This document shows positions 28,686 through 37,612 of a stretch of DNA of 37,612 bases, one piece after another; position 1 is the stretch's first letter; the number at the start of each line of letters is the position of its first letter. The stretch is from Gammaproteobacteria bacterium (GTDB lineage Bacteria > Pseudomonadota > Gammaproteobacteria > Enterobacterales > Kangiellaceae), in assembly GCA_030432465.1 (NCBI GenBank), contig JAUIHB010000004.1, positions 1 through 37,612 of the forward strand, written 5' to 3'. The notes beneath the pieces are model-generated. The model did not search any database, was not told the origin of the DNA, and was given only the letters and a program-made list of their open reading frames with translations. The position numbers and the translations under genes are program-made.

Positions 28686-31600
28686 ATGGAAACCAAGAAA
28701 ACTGCTTCGTTTAGCCGATTATTCTCGTCGATTGTTTTTATTGTTGGACTGTTTTTTTCTGCGATTGTGTCTGCAGGTAATTTCACCCAATACCCTACTT
28801 CAACTGATACCGATGGTGCGTACATGCTCGCTTGGCATCATAGTGGGGCAGGTGTCGTAGTTAACTTTTTTGTTATCGAATATAAAAATAATGTATCTAC
28901 AGGCTCTGTCGCGAATAGTGGTACAGCAGTCAATATTACGGGACGGGGCTCAGGTAATTATCGTTATGAGTTACATGTAACGAGAAAGACGGGGACTCCA
29001 CAGGAGCCTATATTTACAACTACTGTAGAAGACACTATCAATTTTAGTGTTAGTGTGAATGTACAACCTCCAGCCAAGCCGACGCTCCCATCAGTTAGTA
29101 ATAATGGTAGTTATTCTGTGAGTTGGAATGCTGTGGGTGGAGCAACGCTTTATACATTGTATCAGCAAATAAATTCAGGAACTTGGACGAGCTTTTCACA
29201 AAGCTCCAGTCGAACTCGAACTTTCAGTGGCAAATCTGATGGAAGCTATGCTTATAAAGTCAAAGCATGTAGTGCTTCCGGACAGTGTTCTAATTATAGT
29301 GAAACCGCGATAATAACTGTTCAACGTCCCCCTAGCATGCCAGCAATCACTAGTAAAAATAGTGTTTCTACCAGCAATACCAGTGCGCCTTACAGCTTGG
29401 TATGGGGGCGTATTAGTAGTGCTACAAGATATGAGTTGCAAAGAGATGGTACTAATCTGTCTACTACTAGTACTTCTTATTCTTTTCAATTATTACTGGG
29501 AAGCTACAACTTTAGAGTGCGTGCTTGTAATTTAGGTGGTTGCAGTAGTTGGACATCAAATTTTACGGTTACTGTGAGTCAAGTTCCAAACATTAGCGGA
29601 GAAACACCAAATCGAGAAAGTTTTACTTTAACCGTGGGTGGTAGAGACCGTATTTATCTGAAAGAAAATAATCAGCTAATTTATGAAGGACAGAGTTTTC
29701 CCAATAATCAAGTGCCATTAACCAGAGCGCCTGGAGTTTATCGTTACCGCGCTAAAACTTGCCATGATTTAGGTAGTGGCGGTGCATGTACTGCTTATGG
29801 TTTAGTGTTTGAAATGACAGTTGTGGGTAAGCCGGGTATTCCGACGTCAATCAATAGCTCTGTATCAACAGTGACTAACGGAATTTTTACTGTTAATTGG
29901 AGCAGTGTATCGGGGGTTGTCCATCGTTATGTTTTAGAGCAACAAAAAAATTCCGGTAGTTGGTCTCAGGTTTATTCTGGCACGTCACTTTCAAAAAGTT
30001 TTTCAAGCGTTACTGATGGTGCTTACCGATACCGTGTGAAAGCCTGCAATACTATTGCGGGAAGTGAAGAATGTAGCAGCTTAAAAACAGGCAATATTGT
30101 TGAGGTTTATGCCAAACCGAATAATCCCACCAGTGTCCAATCGCCTTCATTAGAACAGGACGCGAGTGTTAATGTTAACTGGTCGGGTGCGACTGGCAGC
30201 ATAAATTATTATCAATTGCAAAAACGTAAAACCGGGACTAGTTGGCCTGCAGAAGGTAGTTTTTTACGGAAAAATGGTGGCGCAGGTAATCATTTATTAA
30301 GTGTTACTAATCTCACGGAAGGAGATTGGGAGTTTAGAGTTAGAGCCTGTAATCAAAAAGATTGGGCATGTTCGAGTTATCGCAACTCTGGTGTGACACA
30401 AGTACGTTTTCCACCGACCAACCTCATTGTAACTACTTCTGGGGATGTGCATAAAAACGAAAGTTACTCAGTTAACTTTTCAGCAAGTGGAACCGTCACG
30501 GGATTAACTTTGTTTGAAAGAAAGCAAGGCGCTTCAAGCTGGAATAATGTCAAGACAATCACAACTAACTCGGGTGTTTATTCTACGACTAAATCCATAT
30601 CGAATGAAACATGGCAATATTATTTAAGTGCGTGTAATACGCCTACCGTTTGCACAAACTCTCCTGTTCAAAACCAAGTGATTCTGATGGATGCTCCAAC
30701 AGAAGCGCCTGTGTTTGAAGAAACTTATTTTGTTTCTGGTTCTGGTCAAAATACAGATGTATTTGATTTTTCGTGGAATGCCATCTCTAATGCGACTTAT
30801 TATTTGGTTCAATATTTAAATCCAGAAACTAATGATTGGAGTTCTCGTGATGTCACTGGAACGACGACATCTTACTCCCTTTATGTGATGAATCATCAGT
30901 TTAAAATATCAGCTTGTAACTCTGGCGGTTGTAGTAGTGCGCGAGAAACTGAAATTATTATTACCGTAGAAAGTAAGATTTCTGGTGATAACCCTTCACG
31001 TTCAAGAGCTACGTTATTTGCCAAAGGTGTTGGCGATCGTTTATACGTGACAGAAAATGGCGAGTTGATTATTGATGGACGTGATACTTCATTGAGTGGA
31101 AATTCCTTTACCGTAGATAATAGAACGCCGGGTTACTATTTTTATAAAGCTAGGCTTTGTGTCCACACTGGAACTGGCGAGGGTAATTGTGGTGGTTGGG
31201 GAACATCTTTTGGGGTTGATGTTATTGGAGCTCCTAATCAGCCTGAAAATTTAAACGTAAATACCCTGCAAAATACCAGTGGCAATATTACCATCTCGTG
31301 GAGTCCGCCGAGTGACCAAGCTTATCGAATGGTGCATTCTTATACTCTGGAAAAGCGAGTCAATGGGGGTGGCTGGACAGCAGTTTCTGGCTATAACGGT
31401 ACCGCAACAGAATTTACCACCAGTGATTATAGTGATGGTGATTATCAGTTTAAAGTGGCCGCGTGTAATACAATTGTTGGTGAGCGTTTGTGTGGCCAAG
31501 CAGCTGGCTCTTCTGTTGTCAGAGTGTTGCATTTACCCGGCCGACCCTCTAATTTCAACTCACCTGCCACCACAACCAATCAACAAGCGACGGTGATGTG

Positions 31601-34600
31601 GAATGCTTCAACGGGGAATGCGACTTACTACAAGGTGAGTCGACGAGTTAAGGATGACTTTGAGTCACCTAATGGTAGTTATGAAAATCCGCCAGTGGTC
31701 ATTAATCCAACCAATCAGTCGCTGTCGGTGAGCTATACGGACTTAAGTGATGGTGTGTGGGATTTTCGTGTGGTTGGCTGTAACCAAGAAGAATGGGCTT
31801 GTTCTAATGGTGCTTATTCCAATTTTACCAATGCCCGCAAAATGCCAGAAGCAGTTGAACTCAATGCCGTCGAATTAGGTTTTGCTGAAACAGCATTTGA
31901 TGTGGATTTTTCCGCACAAGGTAATGTCACCGAGTGGCGATTACAGGAACGAGTAAAAGGTACCACAACCTGGGGAGATATCGCCAACGTATCAGGTAAT
32001 AGTCACAGTATCACTAAGCCTACAGCTGATGAAACTTGGGAGTATCGAGTGACCGCCTGTAATACGGATATTGCCTGCGCGACATCTAATACGGTCGCTA
32101 TTTATATTGCTCCCAAAGCATTCCCAGTTACTGATACGCCGTATGCAGAGCCTACAAGCGAAATTAATGAATTTGTCGGCGCTACTCCCGGACAAGCCAG
32201 CGTTTCTGGCGGTACGGCCAGCTATTCAGTGCCAATCACCATGGCTCCGGGAAGAAATGGTATGCAGCCATCAGTTTCGTTGAATTATTCATCCAGAGGC
32301 GGGAATGGCATTGCTGGTGTAGGCTGGTCATTGTCGGCGGGCTCTGCTATCTCTCGTTGTGGAGCGACCTTTGCGCAAGATGGTTTCACTGGCGGTGTTA
32401 AGTTTAATGCTGACGACAGGCTTTGTCTGGACGGCCAGCGTTTAATGGTGGTCAATGATGTTGATTATGGAACCAGTGGTGCAGAGTACCGGACTGAGTT
32501 GGATAGCTTTGTTCGCGTGACGCAAACGGGTGAGCTCTATCAATCTAGTAGCACCTTTCTAGTAGAGTACAACGATGGGCGTAAAAGTTATTATGGTACC
32601 AAGGGAAATTACGGCGAAGTCGTGACGCCTGTGAATATCTCTACTCCGATGACCTGGCTGATTGCCAAGGAGTCGAAAGATGAAGACAAGAACACCATCG
32701 TTTACGACTATGTGGAAACCACAGCGAATGGTGAAGTGGTTTTAAAAAATATTCTTTATACCGGAGAAGGAGATAACCCGGGCAATCGAAAAGTGTCTTT
32801 TACTTATCGTGATGACCGTCCGGACACGAATACCAGTTACGTTAGTGGCGGTAAACTTCGTCAAACCAAATTGCTGAGTCATATTACGGCCTATTACGCC
32901 AGTTCACGCGTGAGTCAATTGTCATTAAATTATGGTAACGCTGGTAGCACCGATATTTTACCGAGTGAAGCGACAGGGCGTTCTATTTTACGTTCAATAA
33001 AGTATTGTGGTGAAACCGATGCGGCCTGCTTTGAGCCAACTGAGTTTGATTGGCATGAGTCTGAAACCTTATATGCTATTGAGCCATTAGCTGATTCAGG
33101 TAATGTTAAACTTTTTAGTGAGCCTAAGCCTGAATTAAATAAAATTGCCCCACGAGGTGATATGAATGGTGATGGGGTGAGAGATTGGCCGGGGTATTTT
33201 CTGGATGCTGAAGGCAATAGTCAGACTCATAACCTTAAATTGAATGACTGTACTTATCATTCGGTATTAAAGCGCCGGATCTGTATTGATGCGGATTTTG
33301 ATCGTAATGGTACGACGGATGTGTGGCAGATCAATAACCAAAAATTAGAAATATTACTGACTCAAAAAACTAATAATGTGATTAGCCAAAGCTCAATTAT
33401 CACTAATATCGAAATGCTTAACCGTAATAATAAACACGATGCGGTTGTTCATGCGGCGGATTATTCTGGTGATGGTCTGGCTGATATTTTAATCAGCCGT
33501 TATATAGGGCAGGATCTAATCGTTTATTTGTACACCAATACCGGAAATAGTGAGCTTCCATTTACTGAATATAATCAACAAGAAATCCATCGAATCACTA
33601 CATCTGACGCTAATCCGTCAAAAATTTCTTATGCTTATGTTGGGGATATGGATGGTAATGGGTTGCCTGATTTGGTGACCTATTATAATAACTTTCGTTA
33701 TGTAGGTTCTCATTTGCACCGTTTGTTACTCACTCAGCGAAATGACAATGTGGTCAGTTTTAATTCATCGCCTATTGATTTTTTTCAAGGCAGTCAAAAA
33801 CAGTTTGCCATGTTGTTCGATGTGAACAGTGATGGCCTGGACGATATTATTGGTTGGCCGGGTGAAGAGACCGGAGCTGTTAATCTGCAGGCTAAACTGA
33901 ATCTGGGTAATGGGGCTTTCGGTGCGCAAATTGATCTGGGTGCACAAAGTCAGCTTGAGGGGCGTGTGCTCCCTCATTATAATATTACTTCGACTGAATG
34001 GGAGATGCAGACACAACTTAAGTACGATGGTGCCATGAAAGTAATGGACGTTAATGGGGATGGTAAGCAAGAGCTGATATTTCCGGGTGGTAGCGATGAC
34101 CGACTAGTGGAAGCCTGTGTTTACGCCCTAAAAAATGGAATTTATCGATGGGTGTGTGGCGATGAACTTTATGAGATTGTGTTTAATAATGTGTCAGGTT
34201 CTGGGAGGTTTGGTCATATTTCAGCCAGCAAAGATGTGGGTGTCTATCGATATGATGCATTATTTTTTGAGGAAGACGCCGATGGCAATATTATAGCAAC
34301 AAGAAAAGATACCGATTTAATTGGTAGTCCTTCAAGCGCCGTAGTCGTTGACTCATTTGGTAAAGGTTTACCTGACTTGGTATTTAGTTACGGATGTTCA
34401 CCAGTTCAAGAAGGTACTTATTGCAAAACCACCGCGCTTGACGGTCTGCCGAGTAGTATCTCTGAAAAAGGGGTTTACTTAAACCGTAATTATGGCTCAG
34501 GCACTGGGAATACTTTCAGTGATTATGAGCCAAGAGACATGCTGGCATCGACCACCAATGCGTTGGGTGTCACCAGCCAATGGTCATACTTACCGCTATC

Positions 34601-37600
34601 GTCTTCGCAAAAGCCGAGCAGTGCCGCCAACGATAATCATTTTGATATTTATCAGATGACCGAAGCAGAAACCGCGTCCGATGGCGATGCGTATTTTGCT
34701 TTTGCCTCCAGCATGTATGTAGTGAGTCAGTTCAGTCAGTCCAACGGACTGGATAGTCAAATGAATGATGTGACCTATCAATATGAAGGGGCGGTTTACA
34801 ATGCCGAAGGACGAGGTTTTCAGGGATTCCGCCGCATAACGTTGGATACCCCATCGCAATTGGATTATGACGGGAATATTTCTGAGCATATACGCAGTGT
34901 GAGTGACTTTCATCAGGTGTTTCCGTTATCCGGTAAACAGCATACCGCAGCAACTTGTGTCAAAACGAGTGATAATCTGGATTGTTATGAACAAGGAAAA
35001 CGTTTGTCATGGCAAAGGCAAGGGTACAAATCTGTTGCAACAACCGATGCAGGGACTGTCTGGGTGATAAATGGGTTGACCATGCAAACCAAGTTTGAGT
35101 TGAATGGTGGCCGCTCCTTAGGAACGACCTTTCAGTGGGTTGGTGATGACATGCCGAGCGGTGGTTTTGGGTCCTTATCACTGGACAGTGCCAGCTATGA
35201 TGCGAGCTATGGGCGTATTTATTATCAAGGTAAAAAGACCGTTCAGGGATATGGTACAACAGAAACAAGGACAACCAAGACGTATTACTCGGTTGATGAG
35301 AGTGACTGGTGGATTAACAAACCCCAGAAAACCATTACGACCACGAAAAAACTGGATACCTCTCAGTTCTCATGGGCACTTTACGATGCCAATGCGACAT
35401 TGGATGCTGATAAAACCGTGACGACCAATATCACCGCTTATGACGAAAGCAGTCGTTTGCCTTCCACGGTGACAGTTTCTGCCGCAGATGCGAAATCGAC
35501 CACGGTCACCAGCGTGTTTAATGATTATGGCTCACCTACCAAAGTGACGACTTCATCCGTGGGCGAGTCATCTCGTGAAGTGAGTACCACTTATAGTGAC
35601 GATAACTATTTCGTGAACAGCATCACTAATGATGATGGCACGAGCTCAATGGAAATGGATGCTAAATATGGGCAGCCCACTGAAGTAACCGATATAAACG
35701 ATTTGAAGACTTACCTCGATTACGATGTCATGGGACGTTTGGAAAAAACGGAGCGGATAGGTGTGCCGAATGGGTATGTGAGAACCCAATGGTGTGCTGG
35801 TGCTGGCTGTGATGGTATTGATAAAGCGGTTTATAAGACGATAACCTATGCGGCAGGCTCACCTAAGACAGAGACCTACTATGATAAGCTCGGGCGTGCG
35901 ATTGTCACCAAAACCGAGAAGCTGGATGAGGGTGAGGTTTTTGTGAATGTTCGTTATGACCGTCTGGGCCGAAAAACCTTTGAGTCTATCCCGTCAGCTT
36001 CCTCGAATAATAATGTGGGTACACATTATGTGGAATACGACGTAACGGGACGATTGCTTTATAAGTACTCTAATCAAACGCGCAGTAATCTATTGCAGGT
36101 ACGTTATACCTATGGCCAGATGTCCAGCGGTGATGAAGGGCCTTATAAGACCAAAATCGAGATTAATGGCGGTGAGCGTTTAATGTCTCGTACTCACAAT
36201 GCCCTGGGTCAATTAATGGAAACCACCGCTAATGATTCAATCAGCGATTCTGGTGTCACCCAATACGCCTACGATGGCATGGGGAATCCGATAGCTTTAA
36301 AAGATGCTAATGGTGCGGTGATAACCGCCACTTACAATGCGTTAGGCCAGAAGCAATGGGTGAATGACCCGAATATGGGACTGAAAAGTTTTACCTATAC
36401 CGGGTTTGGTGAGGTGAATACGGAAACGGATGCACGCGGCAATGTGACGGATTACAACTACGATACGCTGGGCCGTATGATACAAAAATCCGTCGCGGGT
36501 GTGGATGAAACCAGTACCAGTGTATATGCCTTTGGTAATCCGGGTCAGATGCCAGATAAATGTCTGGGTGTGCCGAGTTATGAATACAAAGACATCGGTA
36601 ATAATGGAACAGAGTTTGCCAAATCCTATCACTATAACGACCTGTGTCAGGTTAAAGCGGTCGTCACCAAGATTGATAACAGTGATATTTTTGTCACCCA
36701 GACGCAAATCGATGGTAATTATGGTCGCCCTAAAGCCGTAACCTATCCGAATGGCCTGACGATTGCCAATGCGTACACCGATAAAGGGTATGTTGACCGC
36801 AGTTATAATCCGCTGACTAACTATGTGTATCGGGATATTTCTGCCGTGGATGAGCAGGGGAACTGGACAACGGCCACCTTGGTGAATGGTAATGCCTCCA
36901 TGTCACGGGAGTTTTATCAGGAAACTGGCCAGATGCGTACGACGGAGTGGTACTCAAATAATTCCTTGCAGCAAAAAGCGGATTATATTTACAGTGGTTA
37001 CGGCAATCTGGAAACCCAGACGGTGGATAATTACTGGTCAGGGGGGCTGGTTCAGTCTGTAGAATCTTATACCTATGATACGTTACACCGTTTAACCAGC
37101 AGCTCGGTAACGGTTGATGGTACGGGTTATGGTGCAGTGAACTATGCCTATGACAAAGTGGGTAACATCACTAAAAAATCCAATTTCAGTGCGGATTATG
37201 CGGGCGCTTATCAATATCAGGCGGTTGGGACGGAACGTAATGCCAGCAATGGCTTTGCAGGCCCTAATGCGGTCAGAAGCGTGATACTGGGGAACAATGG
37301 TGGCACAAGGAATTACACCTATGATGAAAACGGTAATCTGCGCAGCGATGGCTTAAGAAACATTCAATACAACGCGTTTAATAAGCCCACGCAAATCAGC
37401 ATGAGCAGTGGCAAGATTAATCCGTTTGATGGTCAATCAACGGCTTCCAGTACCGCATGGTTGTATTATGGCTCGGATGAAATGCGTTATAAGCAGGAAA
37501 AGGATGCTAATGGTTTTATCACCACGCATTTATACATTGGAAAAATCTACGAGCAAATCACCAAGCGGAATAAAAGCACTAATGCGTTGGTTTCCAAGGA

Positions 37601-37612
37601 AAAGAAAAGCTA
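28686..37612 (+). CDS. Giant secreted FN3-array / SpvB / FG-GAP / RHS-repeat protein (polymorphic-toxin-like); 3'-truncated by the window end
   Basis: ATG 28686; the frame reads consistently through the FN3 array, SpvB, FG-GAP and RHS regions to the window end. Signal peptide METKKTASFSRLFSSIVFIVGLFFSAIVSAG; FN3-like modules ending in '(A/S)CN..GCSS'; SpvB-like 'GGTASYSVPITMAPGRNGMQPSVSLNYSSRGGNGIAGVGWSLS'; DxDxDG/FG-GAP blocks; RHS 'YNYDTLGRMIQKSV', 'YDENGNLRSDGLRNIQYNAFNKPTQI'. Confidence 0.93.
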   Translation, partial: METKKTASFSRLFSSIVFIVGLFFSAIVSAGNFTQYPTSTDTDGAYMLAWHHSGAGVVVNFFVIEYKNNVSTGSVANSGTAVNITGRGSGNYRYELHVTRKTGTPQEPIFTTTVEDTINFSVSVNVQPPAKPTLPSVSNNGSYSVSWNAVGGATLYTLYQQINSGTWTSFSQSSSRTRTFSGKSDGSYAYKVKACSASGQCSNYSETAIITVQRPPSMPAITSKNSVSTSNTSAPYSLVWGRISSATRYELQRDGTNLSTTSTSYSFQLLLGSYNFRVRACNLGGCSSWTSNFTVTVSQVPNISGETPNRESFTLTVGGRDRIYLKENNQLIYEGQSFPNNQVPLTRAPGVYRYRAKTCHDLGSGGACTAYGLVFEMTVVGKPGIPTSINSSVSTVTNGIFTVNWSSVSGVVHRYVLEQQKNSGSWSQVYSGTSLSKSFSSVTDGAYRYRVKACNTIAGSEECSSLKTGNIVEVYAKPNNPTSVQSPSLEQDASVNVNWSGATGSINYYQLQKRKTGTSWPAEGSFLRKNGGAGNHLLSVTNLTEGDWEFRVRACNQKDWACSSYRNSGVTQVRFPPTNLIVTTSGDVHKNESYSVNFSASGTVTGLTLFERKQGASSWNNVKTITTNSGVYSTTKSISNETWQYYLSACNTPTVCTNSPVQNQVILMDAPTEAPVFEETYFVSGSGQNTDVFDFSWNAISNATYYLVQYLNPETNDWSSRDVTGTTTSYSLYVMNHQFKISACNSGGCSSARETEIIITVESKISGDNPSRSRATLFAKGVGDRLYVTENGELIIDGRDTSLSGNSFTVDNRTPGYYFYKARLCVHTGTGEGNCGGWGTSFGVDVIGAPNQPENLNVNTLQNTSGNITISWSPPSDQAYRMVHSYTLEKRVNGGGWTAVSGYNGTATEFTTSDYSDGDYQFKVAACNTIVGERLCGQAAGSSVVRVLHLPGRPSNFNSPATTTNQQATVMWNASTGNATYYKVSRRVKDDFESPNGSYENPPVVINPTNQSLSVSYTDLSDGVWDFRVVGCNQEEWACSNGAYSNFTNARKMPEAVELNAVELGFAETAFDVDFSAQGNVTEWRLQERVKGTTTWGDIANVSGNSHSITKPTADETWEYRVTACNTDIACATSNTVAIYIAPKAFPVTDTPYAEPTSEINEFVGATPGQASVSGGTASYSVPITMAPGRNGMQPSVSLNYSSRGGNGIAGVGWSLSAGSAISRCGATFAQDGFTGGVKFNADDRLCLDGQRLMVVNDVDYGTSGAEYRTELDSFVRVTQTGELYQSSSTFLVEYNDGRKSYYGTKGNYGEVVTPVNISTPMTWLIAKESKDEDKNTIVYDYVETTANGEVVLKNILYTGEGDNPGNRKVSFTYRDDRPDTNTSYVSGGKLRQTKLLSHITAYYASSRVSQLSLNYGNAGSTDILPSEATGRSILRSIKYCGETDAACFEPTEFDWHESETLYAIEPLADSGNVKLFSEPKPELNKIAPRGDMNGDGVRDWPGYFLDAEGNSQTHNLKLNDCTYHSVLKRRICIDADFDRNGTTDVWQINNQKLEILLTQKTNNVISQSSIITNIEMLNRNNKHDAVVHAADYSGDGLADILISRYIGQDLIVYLYTNTGNSELPFTEYNQQEIHRITTSDANPSKISYAYVGDMDGNGLPDLVTYYNNFRYVGSHLHRLLLTQRNDNVVSFNSSPIDFFQGSQKQFAMLFDVNSDGLDDIIGWPGEETGAVNLQAKLNLGNGAFGAQIDLGAQSQLEGRVLPHYNITSTEWEMQTQLKYDGAMKVMDVNGDGKQELIFPGGSDDRLVEACVYALKNGIYRWVCGDELYEIVFNNVSGSGRFGHISASKDVGVYRYDALFFEEDADGNIIATRKDTDLIGSPSSAVVVDSFGKGLPDLVFSYGCSPVQEGTYCKTTALDGLPSSISEKGVYLNRNYGSGTGNTFSDYEPRDMLASTTNALGVTSQWSYLPLSSSQKPSSAANDNHFDIYQMTEAETASDGDAYFAFASSMYVVSQFSQSNGLDSQMNDVTYQYEGAVYNAEGRGFQGFRRITLDTPSQLDYDGNISEHIRSVSDFHQVFPLSGKQHTAATCVKTSDNLDCYEQGKRLSWQRQGYKSVATTDAGTVWVINGLTMQTKFELNGGRSLGTTFQWVGDDMPSGGFGSLSLDSASYDASYGRIYYQGKKTVQGYGTTETRTTKTYYSVDESDWWINKPQKTITTTKKLDTSQFSWALYDANATLDADKTVTTNITAYDESSRLPSTVTVSAADAKSTTVTSVFNDYGSPTKVTTSSVGESSREVSTTYSDDNYFVNSITNDDGTSSMEMDAKYGQPTEVTDINDLKTYLDYDVMGRLEKTERIGVPNGYVRTQWCAGAGCDGIDKAVYKTITYAAGSPKTETYYDKLGRAIVTKTEKLDEGEVFVNVRYDRLGRKTFESIPSASSNNNVGTHYVEYDVTGRLLYKYSNQTRSNLLQVRYTYGQMSSGDEGPYKTKIEINGGERLMSRTHNALGQLMETTANDSISDSGVTQYAYDGMGNPIALKDANGAVITATYNALGQKQWVNDPNMGLKSFTYTGFGEVNTETDARGNVTDYNYDTLGRMIQKSVAGVDETSTSVYAFGNPGQMPDKCLGVPSYEYKDIGNNGTEFAKSYHYNDLCQVKAVVTKIDNSDIFVTQTQIDGNYGRPKAVTYPNGLTIANAYTDKGYVDRSYNPLTNYVYRDISAVDEQGNWTTATLVNGNASMSREFYQETGQMRTTEWYSNNSLQQKADYIYSGYGNLETQTVDNYWSGGLVQSVESYTYDTLHRLTSSSVTVDGTGYGAVNYAYDKVGNITKKSNFSADYAGAYQYQAVGTERNASNGFAGPNAVRSVILGNNGGTRNYTYDENGNLRSDGLRNIQYNAFNKPTQISMSSGKINPFDGQSTASSTAWLYYGSDEMRYKQEKDANGFITTHLYIGKIYEQITKRNKSTNALVSKEKKS
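29329..32118 (+). repeat. Duplicated five-module FN3-type cassette within the giant CDS (copy 1 about 29329-30690, copy 2 about 30691-32118)
   Basis: Same order of signature motifs in both copies: '(R/S)ACN.GGCSS' | 'SG(E/D)(T/N)P(N/S)R' | 'ACNTI(A/V)G' | '(A/G)CNQ(K/E)(D/E)WACS' | '(N/D)ETW.Y...ACNT..(V/A)C'. Confidence 0.8.

Noticed and set aside
29196-36741. Multiple ORFs of about 60-120 aa on both strands listed between 29.2 and 36.7 kb
   Set aside because: All overlap the single continuous frame of the giant FN3/SpvB/RHS gene in other frames; none has recognisable protein features.

Overview
The window is a gammaproteobacterial-type chromosomal segment carrying about 20 recognisable protein genes. 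From left to right it contains: (i) a 5'-truncated PhoD-like phosphodiesterase with fibronectin-II/kringle-like Cys modules; (ii) a secreted protein with six Ig-like repeats; (iii) a CsbD-like protein, a Na+/solute symporter and an ExeM/NucH-type extracellular nuclease ending in a dockerin-like EF-hand pair; (iv) a DUF2383-type protein, an outer-membrane beta-barrel protein and glnS; (v) a TPP riboswitch-led thiamine salvage operon (TonB receptor, YkoF-like, PnuC/PnuT, thiamine-kinase-like); (vi) a small Nu1-like HTH protein; (vii) pomAB divergent from xseB-ispA-dxs; (viii) an atypical SDR, a 2-aminomuconate-semialdehyde-type ALDH, a LysE-family exporter, an FMN-binding glutamate synthase-family protein and a MaoP/DUF413 protein; (ix) one very large open frame (28686 to the window end, at least 2975 codons) that the ORF track does not list because it has no stop in the window. 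This last gene encodes a Sec-secreted FN3-array/SpvB/FG-GAP/RHS polymorphic-toxin-like protein, and its C-terminal tip lies outside the window. The best leads are the giant protein with its duplicated five-module cassette, the FN2-like insertion in the PhoD-like enzyme, the SDR that lacks the YxxxK motif, the long P3a arm of the TPP riboswitch, and an unassigned structured element at about 4231-4310. No CRISPR array, tRNA, rRNA or IS element was recognised.
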